From: JAEUMD01 sp044222395
GTDB lineage: Bacteria > Pseudomonadota > Alphaproteobacteria > Rhizobiales > Hyphomicrobiaceae
Direction of reading: 5' to 3'
Assembly (NCBI GenBank): GCA_044222395.1
Contig: JBGANK010000002.1
Coordinates: forward strand, 1-64,000
DNA: 64,000 bases
This document shows positions 1 to 7,717 of the stretch, piece by piece. A model generated the notes under the pieces. It was not told the origin of the DNA and searched no databases. It saw only the letters and a list, made by a program, of their open reading frames with translations. The stretch's first letter is position 1, and each line of letters starts with the position of its first letter. A program made the translations under genes and the position numbers.

Positions 1-75
1 GAGGCGCCCCTGCAGTCGCGCCACGTAGGCGTCCATGTCGATGATCGGCTTGCGCGCAACCCCCGAATCCATCGC
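1..75 (-). pseudogene. fragment of malic enzyme (MaeB type)
   Basis: Read on the minus strand, these bases translate without a stop as AMDSGVARKPIIDMDAYV followed by ARLQGRL. This closely resembles the conserved segment just after the NAD(P)-binding domain of large bacterial malic enzymes (remembered E. coli MaeB text: AAMESGVATRPIADFDVY). The similarity stops abruptly at about base 75; beyond it the plus strand encodes an ABC-transporter ATPase in another frame. Only about 25 residues are present, from the middle of the parent protein, so this cannot be functional here. Either the rest of the enzyme lies to the left of the window and has been truncated by a rearrangement, or the left edge is a chimeric assembly join. 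Family assignment is from memory of conserved motifs. Confidence 0.6.
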
Positions 76-77
76 CG

Positions 78-461
78 AAGGTCGATGCGCTGATCAGCGA
101 GGCCAAGCTGCAGCATGCTGCGGGTACTCCCGCTCGGTTGCTTTCGGGCGGCGAGCAGCAGCGTCTCAGTCTTGCTCGTGCCCGAGCGAGTGAACCTGAG
201 GTGCTGTTCCTCGATGAGCCTGGCGCCAATCTCGATCCGGCCTCCACGCACGCCATCGAGGAGCTGATCCGCAGCATTCGTACGGATGGCATCAAGGTCA
301 TCCTGGTCACGCACGATCGCGGCCAAGCGCGGCGACTAGCCGACGACGTCTTGTTCATCAGCCACGGTCGCATTGCGGAACAGGCTGCGGCCACGACGTT
401 TTTCGAAGGACCGGCAACGGAGGCCGCGCGCGCCTATCTCGAAGGCCGTCTGGAATTCTGA
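78..461 (+). CDS. tungstate-type ABC transporter ATP-binding protein, 5'-truncated
   Basis: This is the C-terminal part of an ABC ATPase that energises import of an oxyanion. Visible motifs are the signature LSGGEQQR, Walker B (VLFLDEP), the D-loop and the switch histidine in VTHD. The Walker A half is missing. The frame is open upstream only to base 45 and reads sensibly only from about base 78 (KVDALISEAKL), where malic-enzyme sequence takes over. The TTG at 138 is therefore not a true start. The gene is followed 48 bases later by a TupA-like binding protein, so it is probably the tungstate (or molybdate) system ATPase TupC. No permease is visible. The truncation may be an assembly or rearrangement break. 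Confidence 0.75.
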   Translation, partial: KVDALISEAKLQHAAGTPARLLSGGEQQRLSLARARASEPEVLFLDEPGANLDPASTHAIEELIRSIRTDGIKVILVTHDRGQARRLADDVLFISHGRIAEQAAATTFFEGPATEAARAYLEGRLEF

Positions 462-509
462 ATCTCGCCGTTGCGCGCCAATCTCGCACCATCATGGAGA
501 CCACGACAC

Positions 510-1352
510 ATGCGGATACTGTTTGCTCCCGCCCTTGCGATGGCACTCGCCGCGGCGGCAACGTTGCCGGTCCGGGCTGAGGATCCCTTCATTGTCGTGC
601 AGTCGACGACGTCGACGGAGAACTCCGGCCTCTTCAAGCACCTGTTGCCGATGTTCAAGCAAAAGACGGGTATCGACGTGCGCGTCGTCGCCGTCGGCAC
701 CGGTCAGGCGATCAAGAATGCCGAGAACGGCGATGGCGATGTGCTGTTCGTTCACGCCAAGAAGGCGGAGGAGGAGTTCGTTGCCAAAGGTGGCGGCGTC
801 AAGCGCTTCGACGTCATGTACAACGACTTCGTCATCATCGGCCCGAAAGGCGATGCGGCCAAGATAGATGGTTCGAAGGATGCCGTCGCTGCGCTGAAGA
901 AGATTGCCGAGGCAAAGGCACCCTTCGCATCGCGTGGCGACGACTCGGGAACGCACAAGGCTGAGTTGAAGCTGTGGGGGGACGCGGGCGTCGACGTCAA
1001 GGTCGCAGGTGGCGATTGGTACCGCTCGACGGGATCGGGCATGGGCGCGACGCTCAACACGGCGGCTGGCATAGGCGCCTATGTGCTGTTGGACCGTGCA
1101 TCGTGGTCTGCGTTCAAGAACAAGGCCGACATGAAGATCGTGGTCGAGGGCGACAAGAAGCTGTTCAACCAGTACGGCGTGATCCTTGTGAATCCCGAGA
1201 ACCACAGACACGTCAAGGCGAAGGAAGGGCAGATGTTCATCGACTGGCTGCTGTCCGCGGAGGGCCAGAATGCGATCCGCGCGTTCCAGATCGAAGGCGA
1301 GCAGCAATTCTTCCCCAACGCCGAGCAGGGCGAAAAGAAGAAGGCCGGGTGA
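510..1352 (+). CDS. tupA: tungstate ABC transporter substrate-binding protein
   Basis: Periplasmic binding protein that captures tungstate (possibly molybdate) and delivers it to the TupBC transporter. The mature N-terminus carries TTSTENSGLF, the oxyanion-binding signature of the TupA family, and later SRGDDSGTH and YRSTGSGMG contribute typical ligand-loop residues. A signal peptide of about 23 residues (MRILFAPALAMALAAAATLPVRA) starts at the ATG at 510, preceded by GGAG about 10 bases upstream; an in-frame TTG at 471 would put 13 extra residues before the signal and is less likely. It lies 48 bases after the ATPase gene and is probably cotranscribed. Tungstate or molybdate uptake fits the pterin enzyme near 59-61 kb, though that link is inference. 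Confidence 0.88.
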   Translation: MRILFAPALAMALAAAATLPVRAEDPFIVVQSTTSTENSGLFKHLLPMFKQKTGIDVRVVAVGTGQAIKNAENGDGDVLFVHAKKAEEEFVAKGGGVKRFDVMYNDFVIIGPKGDAAKIDGSKDAVAALKKIAEAKAPFASRGDDSGTHKAELKLWGDAGVDVKVAGGDWYRSTGSGMGATLNTAAGIGAYVLLDRASWSAFKNKADMKIVVEGDKKLFNQYGVILVNPENHRHVKAKEGQMFIDWLLSAEGQNAIRAFQIEGEQQFFPNAEQGEKKKAG

Positions 1353-1464
1353 AACCGACTTTCAGTTTGGTGCGCTTCATCGCGTCAGCGGCAGACCAAA
1401 TTCACGCGGCGGGGTGGCGGGCGGCATTCTCGGTTGCGCCGCCATGCCTGGCCTGCCTCACATT

Positions 1465-3126
1465 TCAAGCGGCAGCGGCGATCGGCGCTACATCGTATTT
1501 CAAACCGAAGTCGGCGGCCATGTGCATGAGGCTGCGTTCGGCCAGCGCGGTAATCGTGAGCAGCGGGTTGCAGCCGAGCGAGCGGGGGATCACCGCGCCA
1601 TCGACAACATAAAGGCCGGCGTGAACGTCAGTGCTGCCGCGTGTCGATGCGGCGTCGAAGACTTGCCCCTTGTGATTGACGACGCCTTCGGTGCGCTCGG
1701 TACCCATGCCGCATCCGCCCAGGGGATGGGCTGTTGCGGGCTGGTGTCCCATCACGGTGCCGGCGAGTGGGTTTTTCACATAGCTGCCGCCGGACTGAGT
1801 GACGAGTTCGGACAGCGCGGCATCGAGGCGCTGATAGGCCTCCTGGTCCCTGGCGCCCGGCCAGTTGAGCATGAGCTTGTCGTCGACCAGCTGGAATGAG
1901 CCCGAGGCGTTGTCGTGCGAGACGGCGAAGAACGTCTGCAGATGCGCGAATGGCCCGTTGTAGACGCCCTTGATGAGGCTCTGCAAGGCCCCGAGCAGGC
2001 GGCCGTTGGGTATGAACAGCATCGGCAGCGCGGGGGCGAGCGCAGACGGCAGCGCACCTTCCTGCATGGTTAGCTGATGCGACAGGTGCTTGTCGTCGTG
2101 AATCTCGATCTGGCCGGAAACGGCGGCACCGACCTCGCGCCCTTCGATCTTGGCGGGGTAGCCGATGCCGACTGCATTGATGATCGGCTTAGCGCCCCAG
2201 CCGAAGGCGATGATGTCGCCGTTGGCCGAGAAGCGTTTGCCGAGGCGATCGGAGATGGCGAGCCCGCGTTCGCGCGAGCGCATCAGGATCTCGGTCGAAC
2301 CCAGTGTGCCAGCGCCGAGCACGACGATGTCGGCAGTGATCTGCTGTTCGCGCTCGATGCCGTTACCGTCGGCGGTCAGGGCCGCGAATTCGACGCGCCA
2401 ACTGCCGTCCTTCTCGCGGGCTATGTGGCGCACCTTCATGTGCGTGAAGAGTTCAGCGCCGTGCCGCTTGGAATCGGCGAGATATGTGAGCGCCACGGTG
2501 TTCTTGGCGCCAACATTGCAGCCGCCGCAGCAGTCGCCGCAGCGGGTGCAGGCCGGCTGATGAATGCCGGCGGCGTTGATGCGCTCGGAAAAGCTGACGG
2601 CGACGCGGGGCGCGACCGTCGACCGGCCCATGGCACGAGCGGCCGCATCAAGGGCCTTGTATTTGCTCATTTCGGCGGCACGCGGATCGCTTTGCGGGCA
2701 AAGCCATGCCTCGGCGCGGCGGTAGCCCTCGTCGAGCAGGCCGTCCTGGCGCAGCTGGCCGGGCCAGATCTCATCTGTGAACACGCGCGAATCGGGCCGC
2801 AGCGAGACGCCGGCATTGACGAGCGAGCCGCCGCCCAGGCCGCAGCCCATCAGCACATGCATATCCTCGCCAAGGCGAATGTCATAAAGCGCCGTCTCGG
2901 GGCCGCTCGACAGCTTGCGGCCGCGAATCTGCATGTCGCATCTGAGGTCAGTAAAGCGTGTTGGAAACTCGCCCGTCGCTACTTCGCGGCCGCGCTCGAG
3001 AACGGCGACACTCTTGCCGGCGCGCGCCAGCCGCGAAGCCGCAACTCCGCCACCGTAACCGGAGCCGATGACGACGACGTCGTAATGAGATTTGAGTGCG
3101 TGATGCGCGCTGGCAAGTCTGGCCAT
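1465..3126 (-). CDS. GMC-family FAD oxidoreductase (cholesterol-oxidase-like)
   Basis: Flavoprotein alcohol or sterol oxidoreductase of the glucose-methanol-choline superfamily, 553 residues. The N-terminus has the FAD dinucleotide-binding motif VVVIGSGYGGGVAASRLA and ERG at the strand end. A mid-protein cysteine cluster, CTRCGDCCGGCNVGAKN (about residue 200), is typical of the cholesterol-oxidase-like branch and might bind an iron-sulfur cluster or be structural. The C-terminal HPLGGCGMG and NPLLTITALAER match the GMC C-terminal signature. No Tat or Sec signal is evident. The ATG at 3126 has GGGGAG about 12 bases upstream. It converges on tupA with a 112-base gap. Substrate cannot be inferred. 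Confidence 0.85.
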   Translation of the reverse strand: MARLASAHHALKSHYDVVVIGSGYGGGVAASRLARAGKSVAVLERGREVATGEFPTRFTDLRCDMQIRGRKLSSGPETALYDIRLGEDMHVLMGCGLGGGSLVNAGVSLRPDSRVFTDEIWPGQLRQDGLLDEGYRRAEAWLCPQSDPRAAEMSKYKALDAAARAMGRSTVAPRVAVSFSERINAAGIHQPACTRCGDCCGGCNVGAKNTVALTYLADSKRHGAELFTHMKVRHIAREKDGSWRVEFAALTADGNGIEREQQITADIVVLGAGTLGSTEILMRSRERGLAISDRLGKRFSANGDIIAFGWGAKPIINAVGIGYPAKIEGREVGAAVSGQIEIHDDKHLSHQLTMQEGALPSALAPALPMLFIPNGRLLGALQSLIKGVYNGPFAHLQTFFAVSHDNASGSFQLVDDKLMLNWPGARDQEAYQRLDAALSELVTQSGGSYVKNPLAGTVMGHQPATAHPLGGCGMGTERTEGVVNHKGQVFDAASTRGSTDVHAGLYVVDGAVIPRSLGCNPLLTITALAERSLMHMAADFGLKYDVAPIAAAA

Positions 3127-3533
3127 GGCTGGTGCTCCCCGGTCCGGGGTAGCCGTGCCGGCATGACCAAATCAAGCGCTGCCTTGAGTGAGATGTGATC
3201 CGACGGTGGATCTTCTAACAGGGGATGCATCAGAGCAACGTTCCAGGCAGCATGGTTGCCAGGAATTCCGACAACTCACCTCGAAGTAATACGGGTTCTG
3301 CAACGCTGGAGCAGGTTCGAAGTGATGGAATCGAATCGGTGTTTCAGCTTTCGAGTTTGGTACAGGTCTCGTAGCGAACCGGATGCCGGCTCGCCGGAAA
3401 ACAAGCTGGCGCGTGCAATTCTGCCGCATTCGTAATATTTCTGGCGCTCCCCGTCGGACGCCATGTGTCCGGGCTCGCTGAGACCCGGCTGGCGCGCGCC
3501 GCTCTGCGGAGGGCGTGTTCCGTGTCCCGGGGA
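3127..3533. other. intergenic region upstream of tRNA-like genes
   Basis: About 400 bases with no convincing protein gene; the short open frames here have no recognisable motifs or ribosome-binding sites. It should hold the promoter for the divergent GMC oxidoreductase and for the tRNA-like genes that follow, but I could not identify a clear -35/-10 pair or a sigma-54 GG-N10-GC promoter. It contains one copy of a 12-base direct repeat (3315-3326). Confidence 0.5.
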
Positions 3534-3607
3534 GAGGCTGTAGCTCAGTGGGAGAGCGCCCGACTGTAATCGGGAGGTCGGAGGTTCGATTCCTTTCAGC
3601 TTCACCA
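3534..3607 (+). tRNA. tRNA-like gene with a 6-nt anticodon loop (Thr-UGU-like)
   Basis: A nearly complete cloverleaf. The acceptor stem is GAGGCTG (3534-3540) with CAGCTTC (3597-3603), 7 pairs with one G-U. The D-stem is GCTC/GAGC, the anticodon stem CCCGA/TCGGG, and the T-stem GGAGG/CCTTT with loop TTCGATT. An encoded ACCA ends at 3607. The anomaly is the anticodon loop, CTGTAA (3564-3569), which has 6 bases instead of 7. Adding one T gives CTTGTAA, the loop of tRNA-Thr(UGU), but the acceptor stem is not typical of tRNA-Thr. A 6-base loop should not decode normally, so this is a decayed tRNA, a tRNA mimic, or a one-base sequence error. Confidence 0.55.
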
Positions 3608-3678
3608 GCAACTAGCTCAGTGGGTAGAGCAAAGGACTGTTAATCCTTGTGTCGTGGGTTCGACTCCTACGTTGCAAT
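3606..3678 (+). tRNA. tRNA-Asn(GUU)-like gene, poorly paired acceptor end
   Basis: The D-arm is GCTC/GAGC (3615-3618 and 3627-3630). The anticodon stem AAGGA/TCCTT is perfect, with a 7-base loop CTGTTAA giving anticodon GTT (3639-3641, Asn). The T-stem is GTGGG/CCTAC with loop TTCGACT. The acceptor stem pairs only over 5 bp (GCAAC 3608-3612 with GTTGC 3671-3675); the two outer positions mismatch and no CCA is encoded. Its 5' end overlaps the CCA of the preceding tRNA-like gene, so the two could not both be processed as full-length tRNAs without competition. It is probably a pseudo-tRNA or a non-decoding RNA. Confidence 0.5.
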
Positions 3679-4024
3679 GTGCCTGTAACGCACACTCGGT
3701 CTGAAAAACCGATCCACATCGAGGGAAGCCGGTTGCTGACCCGCCAAGCGCGTTGATCCGGAAGCCACGGCCGAAGGTGACGCGCGCAAGGCAAGCGCAG
3801 GAGCACCCTGCGCCCGCGCGGATACCGGTCGCGCGCGAAGCTGGAGCCGTCGGCCCCGGTGCGTTTCGCCTTCGGGCGGGCGTGCTGCAGCCTGCGGTGC
3901 AAGGCGGAGCGCTCGGCCTCAAGCGTGGGTCCGTGTCTCTTGTGTGGTTGGCGACCGGCGACCCGTATTGGTTGCCCTGAGAATAGTTGCACGTTCGAAG
4001 TGATTTGTAGAAGGAGCGCAGGTC
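3679..4024. other. intergenic leader between tRNA-like genes and slipin
   Basis: About 345 bases without a recognisable protein gene. At 3679-3712 a D-arm-like hairpin (GTGC/GCAC, loop CTGTAAC) is followed by a perfect anticodon-arm-like hairpin (TCGGT/ACCGA, loop CTGAAAA, which would read GAA, Phe). No T-arm or acceptor stem follows. The rest is GC-rich and unassigned. The slipin ribosome-binding site (AAGGAG, about 9 bases before 4025) closes the region. Confidence 0.45.
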
Positions 4025-5191
4025 ATGCGCCGCAATTTTGGAATGATGTTCGATACCGTCACGAAGGATGACGAGCGTGGTTTCCTCGTTCGTGACGGCC
4101 GTTTCGTTCAGATGCTGGAGCCGGGACGGTTCCGGTCGTTCGATCCGTTGCACAAGCTGAGCGCGGAAACCTTCAAGGTCGTGCGCGCCGAGATTCCGGC
4201 TGAGCGCGCGCTGCTGATGGAGAAGACGCAGCCTCGGATGGCCGAGAAGCACTTCGCCATCGTACAGGCGGGGCCGACGGAGGTCGCCATCGTCTCGTTC
4301 GATGGCGAGCCCAAGCACCTCGTGCTGCCGAATACGACGCGCGCGTTCTGGAAGACGCTGACGCAGGTGGATGTCGAGCTGATCGATACGGCGGCCGACA
4401 TGCGCATCGCCAAGCGACATCTGGATCGGCTAGATCTGGCGCGCGTGCCGGTGGCCGTTCACGCGATCGTGGAGGCGCACGAGGCTGGCCTGTTGATGGT
4501 CGATGGCAAGCTCGAGGGCCGGCTGGCGCCGGGCCGCCATGCCTTCTGGCAGGTGGGCCGCACGGTGAAGGTCGCCAAGGTCGATCTGAGGCCGCAGCCG
4601 CTGGAGATCACCGCGCAGGAGATCCTGACCAAGGATCGCGTCGGTGTGCGCGTGACGCTGACCGCGTTCTACCAGATCATCGATCCGGAGAAGGCGGCAC
4701 TGGCGTCGGGCGACGTGCCGGGCACGCTCTACCGGCTCGTGCAGTTCGCGATCCGCGAGGCGGTGGCGACGCGCACGCTCGACGACATCCTGGCGGCGCG
4801 CGATACCATCGACGAGGAGGTTCGCGCGTTCGTCAAGGGACGCGCGGCGGATCTCGGTGCGGAGGTCAAGGAGATCGGCGTCAAGGACGTCATCTTGCCG
4901 GGCGACGTGCGCGAGCTGTTGAACAAGGTGGTCGAAGCGGAGCGCGTGGCGAAGGCCAACCTGATCCGCCGCCAGGAGGAGACGGCGGCGACGCGCTCTC
5001 TGCTCAACACCTCGCGGCTGATGGAGGACAATCCTCTGCTGCTGCGTCTGAAGGAGCTGGAGGCGCTGGAGAAGCTGGTCGAGAAGGTCGGCCGCATCGA
5101 CCTGCACACCGGGCAGGGTGCGGGTGGTCTCGATGCGCTCTTGCAGAACCTCTACTCGCTGAGTGAGGCGAAGGCCGCGAAGAAGGAGTGA
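4025..5191 (+). CDS. slipin / SPFH (band 7) domain protein with duplicated N-terminal module
   Basis: Stomatin-like protein of 388 residues. Two related N-terminal modules are visible: ERGFLVRDGRFVQMLEPGR (about residues 18-36) and GLLMVDGKLEGRLAPGRH (about 157-175). The SPFH/band-7 core follows (TKDRVGVRVTLTAFYQI, then LDDILAARDTIDEEVRAF), and then a helical C-terminal part (EAERVAKANLIRRQEETAATRSL). There is no obvious transmembrane segment, unlike classic stomatins. From family knowledge, slipins of this architecture often sit in RtcB-centred RNA-repair operons; here no rtcB is in view, but two aberrant tRNA-like genes lie directly upstream on the same strand. The start at 4025 has AAGGAG at good spacing. 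Molecular role is unproven. Confidence 0.82.
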   Translation: MRRNFGMMFDTVTKDDERGFLVRDGRFVQMLEPGRFRSFDPLHKLSAETFKVVRAEIPAERALLMEKTQPRMAEKHFAIVQAGPTEVAIVSFDGEPKHLVLPNTTRAFWKTLTQVDVELIDTAADMRIAKRHLDRLDLARVPVAVHAIVEAHEAGLLMVDGKLEGRLAPGRHAFWQVGRTVKVAKVDLRPQPLEITAQEILTKDRVGVRVTLTAFYQIIDPEKAALASGDVPGTLYRLVQFAIREAVATRTLDDILAARDTIDEEVRAFVKGRAADLGAEVKEIGVKDVILPGDVRELLNKVVEAERVAKANLIRRQEETAATRSLLNTSRLMEDNPLLLRLKELEALEKLVEKVGRIDLHTGQGAGGLDALLQNLYSLSEAKAAKKE

Positions 5192-5253
5192 TGTCGCCGC
5201 GTGATTGGTTTCACCGACGCGGTTTCCCCACTTGGGGGGCGGGCTACAATTCT

Positions 5254-5408
5254 TCTCCCTCTCCCCTCGGGGGAGACGGGCAGGGTGAGGGGGGCGAAAG
5301 AATCGCGGACGGCCGTGGTGCTGACGGCTCCCTCACCCGGCGCGGAGCAAATGCTTGTATGGAATTGCAGCTATTTGGCCGCGCCGGCCTCTCCTCGAGG
5401 GGAGAGGC
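5254..5408. repeat. palindromic intergenic repeat element
   Basis: The left arm (ctccctctcccctcggggga, 5256-5275, with agggtgagggg at 5282-5292) is mirrored by the right arm (ctccctcaccc near 5328 and ctcctcgaggggagag at 5391-5406). This gives an imperfect inverted repeat of about 155 bases between slipin and bioZ. Elements built on the same ctccctctcccc...gggtgagg theme are dispersed between genes in many proteobacteria. It could fold in RNA and act as a terminator or mRNA end for the convergent genes. Confidence 0.6.
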
Positions 5409-5456
5409 TGTGTTTTGCCCGTCGGGCGAGGTCCTCCGCCCATATTTTACTATTTC

Positions 5457-6440
5457 TCACCAGCCCCAGACGATCGAGCCTCCGGTCAGGCCGGCGCCGG
5501 CAGCCGACATCAGCAAGCGGTCGCCGCGCCTGTAGCCTCGCTCTCCCGCCAGCAGCGACAGCGTGAAGGGGATCGTAGCGGCCGAGCTGTTGCCGTAATG
5601 CGCGAACGTCGACAAGGTTTTCGCGGGTGGAATGCCGAGCTTGGCACGCGTCGCTTCGATGATGCGTGCATTGGCCTGATGCGGAATGAAGTGGGCAATG
5701 TCGTGCGCGTCTTGGTTCGCGGCAGCAAGCGCGGTGCGCGCGGTCGAGGCCATCATGTCGACGGCTTTGATGAACACGGCCTTGCCGTCCGAGATCGCCA
5801 TCAGGACGTCAATCGGCTGCTGTGCCTGGGCAAAGGGCGTGCGGCTGCCACCCGCGGGAATCTTGATGAGATCGTAGCCGCCGCCTTCGGCTGCCAGCTC
5901 GCAACCGAGGATTCCTGCGTCGGCCCGCGAGGTGGGAGTGACGACCACCGCGCCGGCGGCGTCGGCGAACAGAACGGCGCTGGCGCGTTCGGCCGAATTG
6001 ATACGGCGGGAAAGAATGTTCGCCGCGATCACGAGTACGGGCTTCCGCTGCGTCTTGACGAATGAATCTGCGAACGTCAATGCGTAGAGGAAACCAGCGC
6101 AAGCCCCCGCCATATCGATGGCGCCCGAGCGTTTGAGGGAGAGTCGGTGCGCAACGAGAGGCGCGGACGGCGGCAGTAGATGATCGGGCGTCGAGGTGGC
6201 GACTATGGTCAGGGCGATGTCATCGCGCGCGATGCCGGCGTTGGCGAGGGCCATTTCGCCAGCAGCGACGGCGATGTCGGAGAGGGCTTCGTCATCGGCG
6301 GCAAACCGGCGCTGCTCAATCCCGGTGCGGCGCGCGATCCAGCCAGGCTCGACACCAAGCTGTTGCTCGATCGCAGCGTTGGTGACGATACGCGACGGGG
6401 CATAGTGGCCAAGGCCGATGATCTCGGCGCCTCTGCTCAT
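5457..6440 (-). CDS. bioZ: beta-ketoacyl-ACP synthase III family, biotin-operon BioZ
   Basis: A FabH-fold thiolase of 327 residues. The catalytic Cys is in GACAGFLYAL, the His in HFIPHQANARI and the Asn in YGNSSAATIP. As the last gene of a bioBFDAZ operon it is best assigned as BioZ, which in Agrobacterium-type bacteria condenses glutaryl-CoA with malonyl-ACP to start a pimeloyl-ACP precursor and so replaces the BioC-BioH route. Its ATG overlaps the bioA stop (ATGA), implying translational coupling. A housekeeping FabH role cannot be excluded from sequence alone, but position argues for BioZ. Confidence 0.85.
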   Translation of the reverse strand: MSRGAEIIGLGHYAPSRIVTNAAIEQQLGVEPGWIARRTGIEQRRFAADDEALSDIAVAAGEMALANAGIARDDIALTIVATSTPDHLLPPSAPLVAHRLSLKRSGAIDMAGACAGFLYALTFADSFVKTQRKPVLVIAANILSRRINSAERASAVLFADAAGAVVVTPTSRADAGILGCELAAEGGGYDLIKIPAGGSRTPFAQAQQPIDVLMAISDGKAVFIKAVDMMASTARTALAAANQDAHDIAHFIPHQANARIIEATRAKLGIPPAKTLSTFAHYGNSSAATIPFTLSLLAGERGYRRGDRLLMSAAGAGLTGGSIVWGW

Positions 6441-7717
6441 GCGCGCACCTGGGCGCGGGCCGCGGCTTCGCTCGTCTGAAGTGCGCGATAGACCTCATCG
6501 AGTTCGTCGGACGTGATGCAATAGGGCGGCATGATGTAGACCGTATTGCCGAGCGGGCGCAGCAAGACTCCGCGGGCGAGGGCGTGGCGCTGAAGTGCAG
6601 GGCCGATGTTGGCCAAGTATCCGCCATCGGGCACGTCGATGTCGAGGGCGGCGATGGTGCCGATCTGGCGGACGTTGGCGAAGCGATTGTCGGTGCCGAG
6701 CGCGGAAAGGCGACGGCGCTGCATGTCAGTGAGGCGCGTGATGCGGTCCAGCACCGGCTCGTCGCGCCAGATTCTCACATTGGCGAGTGCTGCGGCGCAG
6801 GCGATCGGGTTGGCCGTGTAGGATGACGAATGAAAGAAGGTCTTGGAACGGTCGGTCGAATAGTGCGCGTCGAAGATTTCCTCGGTGGCGAGCGTGGCGG
6901 CAAGCGGGATGGCGCCGCCGGTCAGTCCCTTGGCGGTGCAGAGCAGGTCGGGCTTTATGCCTGCCTGTTCGCAGGCGAACAGCGTGCCGGTGCGACCCCA
7001 GCCCGTCATCACCTCGTCGGCGATGAAAAGCGCATTGCGGTGCCTGGCGATGCGGACCATCTCGGCGAGCACCTGGGCTGAATAGATCAGCATGCCGCCG
7101 GCGCCAAGAATCAGCGGCTCGGCAATGAGTGCGGCGACATCGGCTTTGCGACAGGCGCTTTCGATGGCATCGAACGTGGCCTGCTCGCGGCCGGGAGCGG
7201 GGAAGGGAATGCGGGTGACATCATAGAGCAGCGGTGCGTAGGCCGCGTTGAAGACCCCGCGCGCGCCGGCGGCCATGGTGCCCACCGTGTCGCCATGATA
7301 GGCGTGCTCGAGTGCCAGGATACGCGTGCGTTTCTCGCCGCGATTGTGGAACATGCCGAGCGCCATCTTCAGCGCAACCTCGACGGCGGTGGAGCCGCTA
7401 TCGGAATAGAACACGCGCGTCAGGCCTGGTGGCGTCATGGCGACGAGTTCACGCGCCAGGGCCTCCGCGGGTTCGTGGGTGAAACCGGCGAAGATTATCT
7501 GGTCGAGCTTGGCGGCCTGCTCCTTGATGGCGGCCATGATGCGCGGGTGACAGTGGCCGTGCGTGACCACCCACCACGACGAGATCGCGTCAATGATGGA
7601 GTCGTTATTGGTGGTCCACAGGCGTGCGCCTTCGGCGCGTGCGATTGCGATCGGATCTGGCGCGGTCGCGTGCTGGGTGAAGGGATGCCAGACGGGAGAA
7701 GAGCGCGGGGAATTCAT
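6437..7717 (-). CDS. bioA: adenosylmethionine-8-amino-7-oxononanoate aminotransferase
   Basis: PLP enzyme that converts KAPA to DAPA using S-adenosylmethionine as amino donor, the third step of biotin ring assembly. Class-III aminotransferase features over 426 residues: WHPFTQH near the N-terminus (a BioA hallmark), YHGDTVGTMA, the aspartate in FIADEVMTGWGRTG, and the PLP lysine in LCTAKGLTGG. The length matches the family. The start at 7717 overlaps the bioD stop by four bases, and the stop overlaps the bioZ start. Confidence 0.95.
   Translation of the reverse strand: MNSPRSSPVWHPFTQHATAPDPIAIARAEGARLWTTNNDSIIDAISSWWVVTHGHCHPRIMAAIKEQAAKLDQIIFAGFTHEPAEALARELVAMTPPGLTRVFYSDSGSTAVEVALKMALGMFHNRGEKRTRILALEHAYHGDTVGTMAAGARGVFNAAYAPLLYDVTRIPFPAPGREQATFDAIESACRKADVAALIAEPLILGAGGMLIYSAQVLAEMVRIARHRNALFIADEVMTGWGRTGTLFACEQAGIKPDLLCTAKGLTGGAIPLAATLATEEIFDAHYSTDRSKTFFHSSSYTANPIACAAALANVRIWRDEPVLDRITRLTDMQRRRLSALGTDNRFANVRQIGTIAALDIDVPDGGYLANIGPALQRHALARGVLLRPLGNTVYIMPPYCITSDELDEVYRALQTSEAAARAQVRA

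Larger units (their letters stand above)
3315..4004 (+). repeat. 12-bp direct repeat flanking the tRNA-like region
   Basis: gttcgaagtgat occurs at 3315-3326 and again at 3993-4004, bracketing the two tRNA-like genes and the unexplained sequence before the slipin gene. The repeat begins with gttcgaa, the T-loop signature of tRNAs. It could be a target-site scar or the remains of a tRNA 3' end, or coincidence. Confidence 0.35.

Noticed and set aside
3127..4024. Sigma-54 (RtcR-type) promoter before the tRNA-like genes or slipin
   Set aside because: I looked for GG-N10-GC elements on the plus strand in these gaps; candidates such as ctggcgcgtgcaattctgc have wrong spacing. No convincing site.
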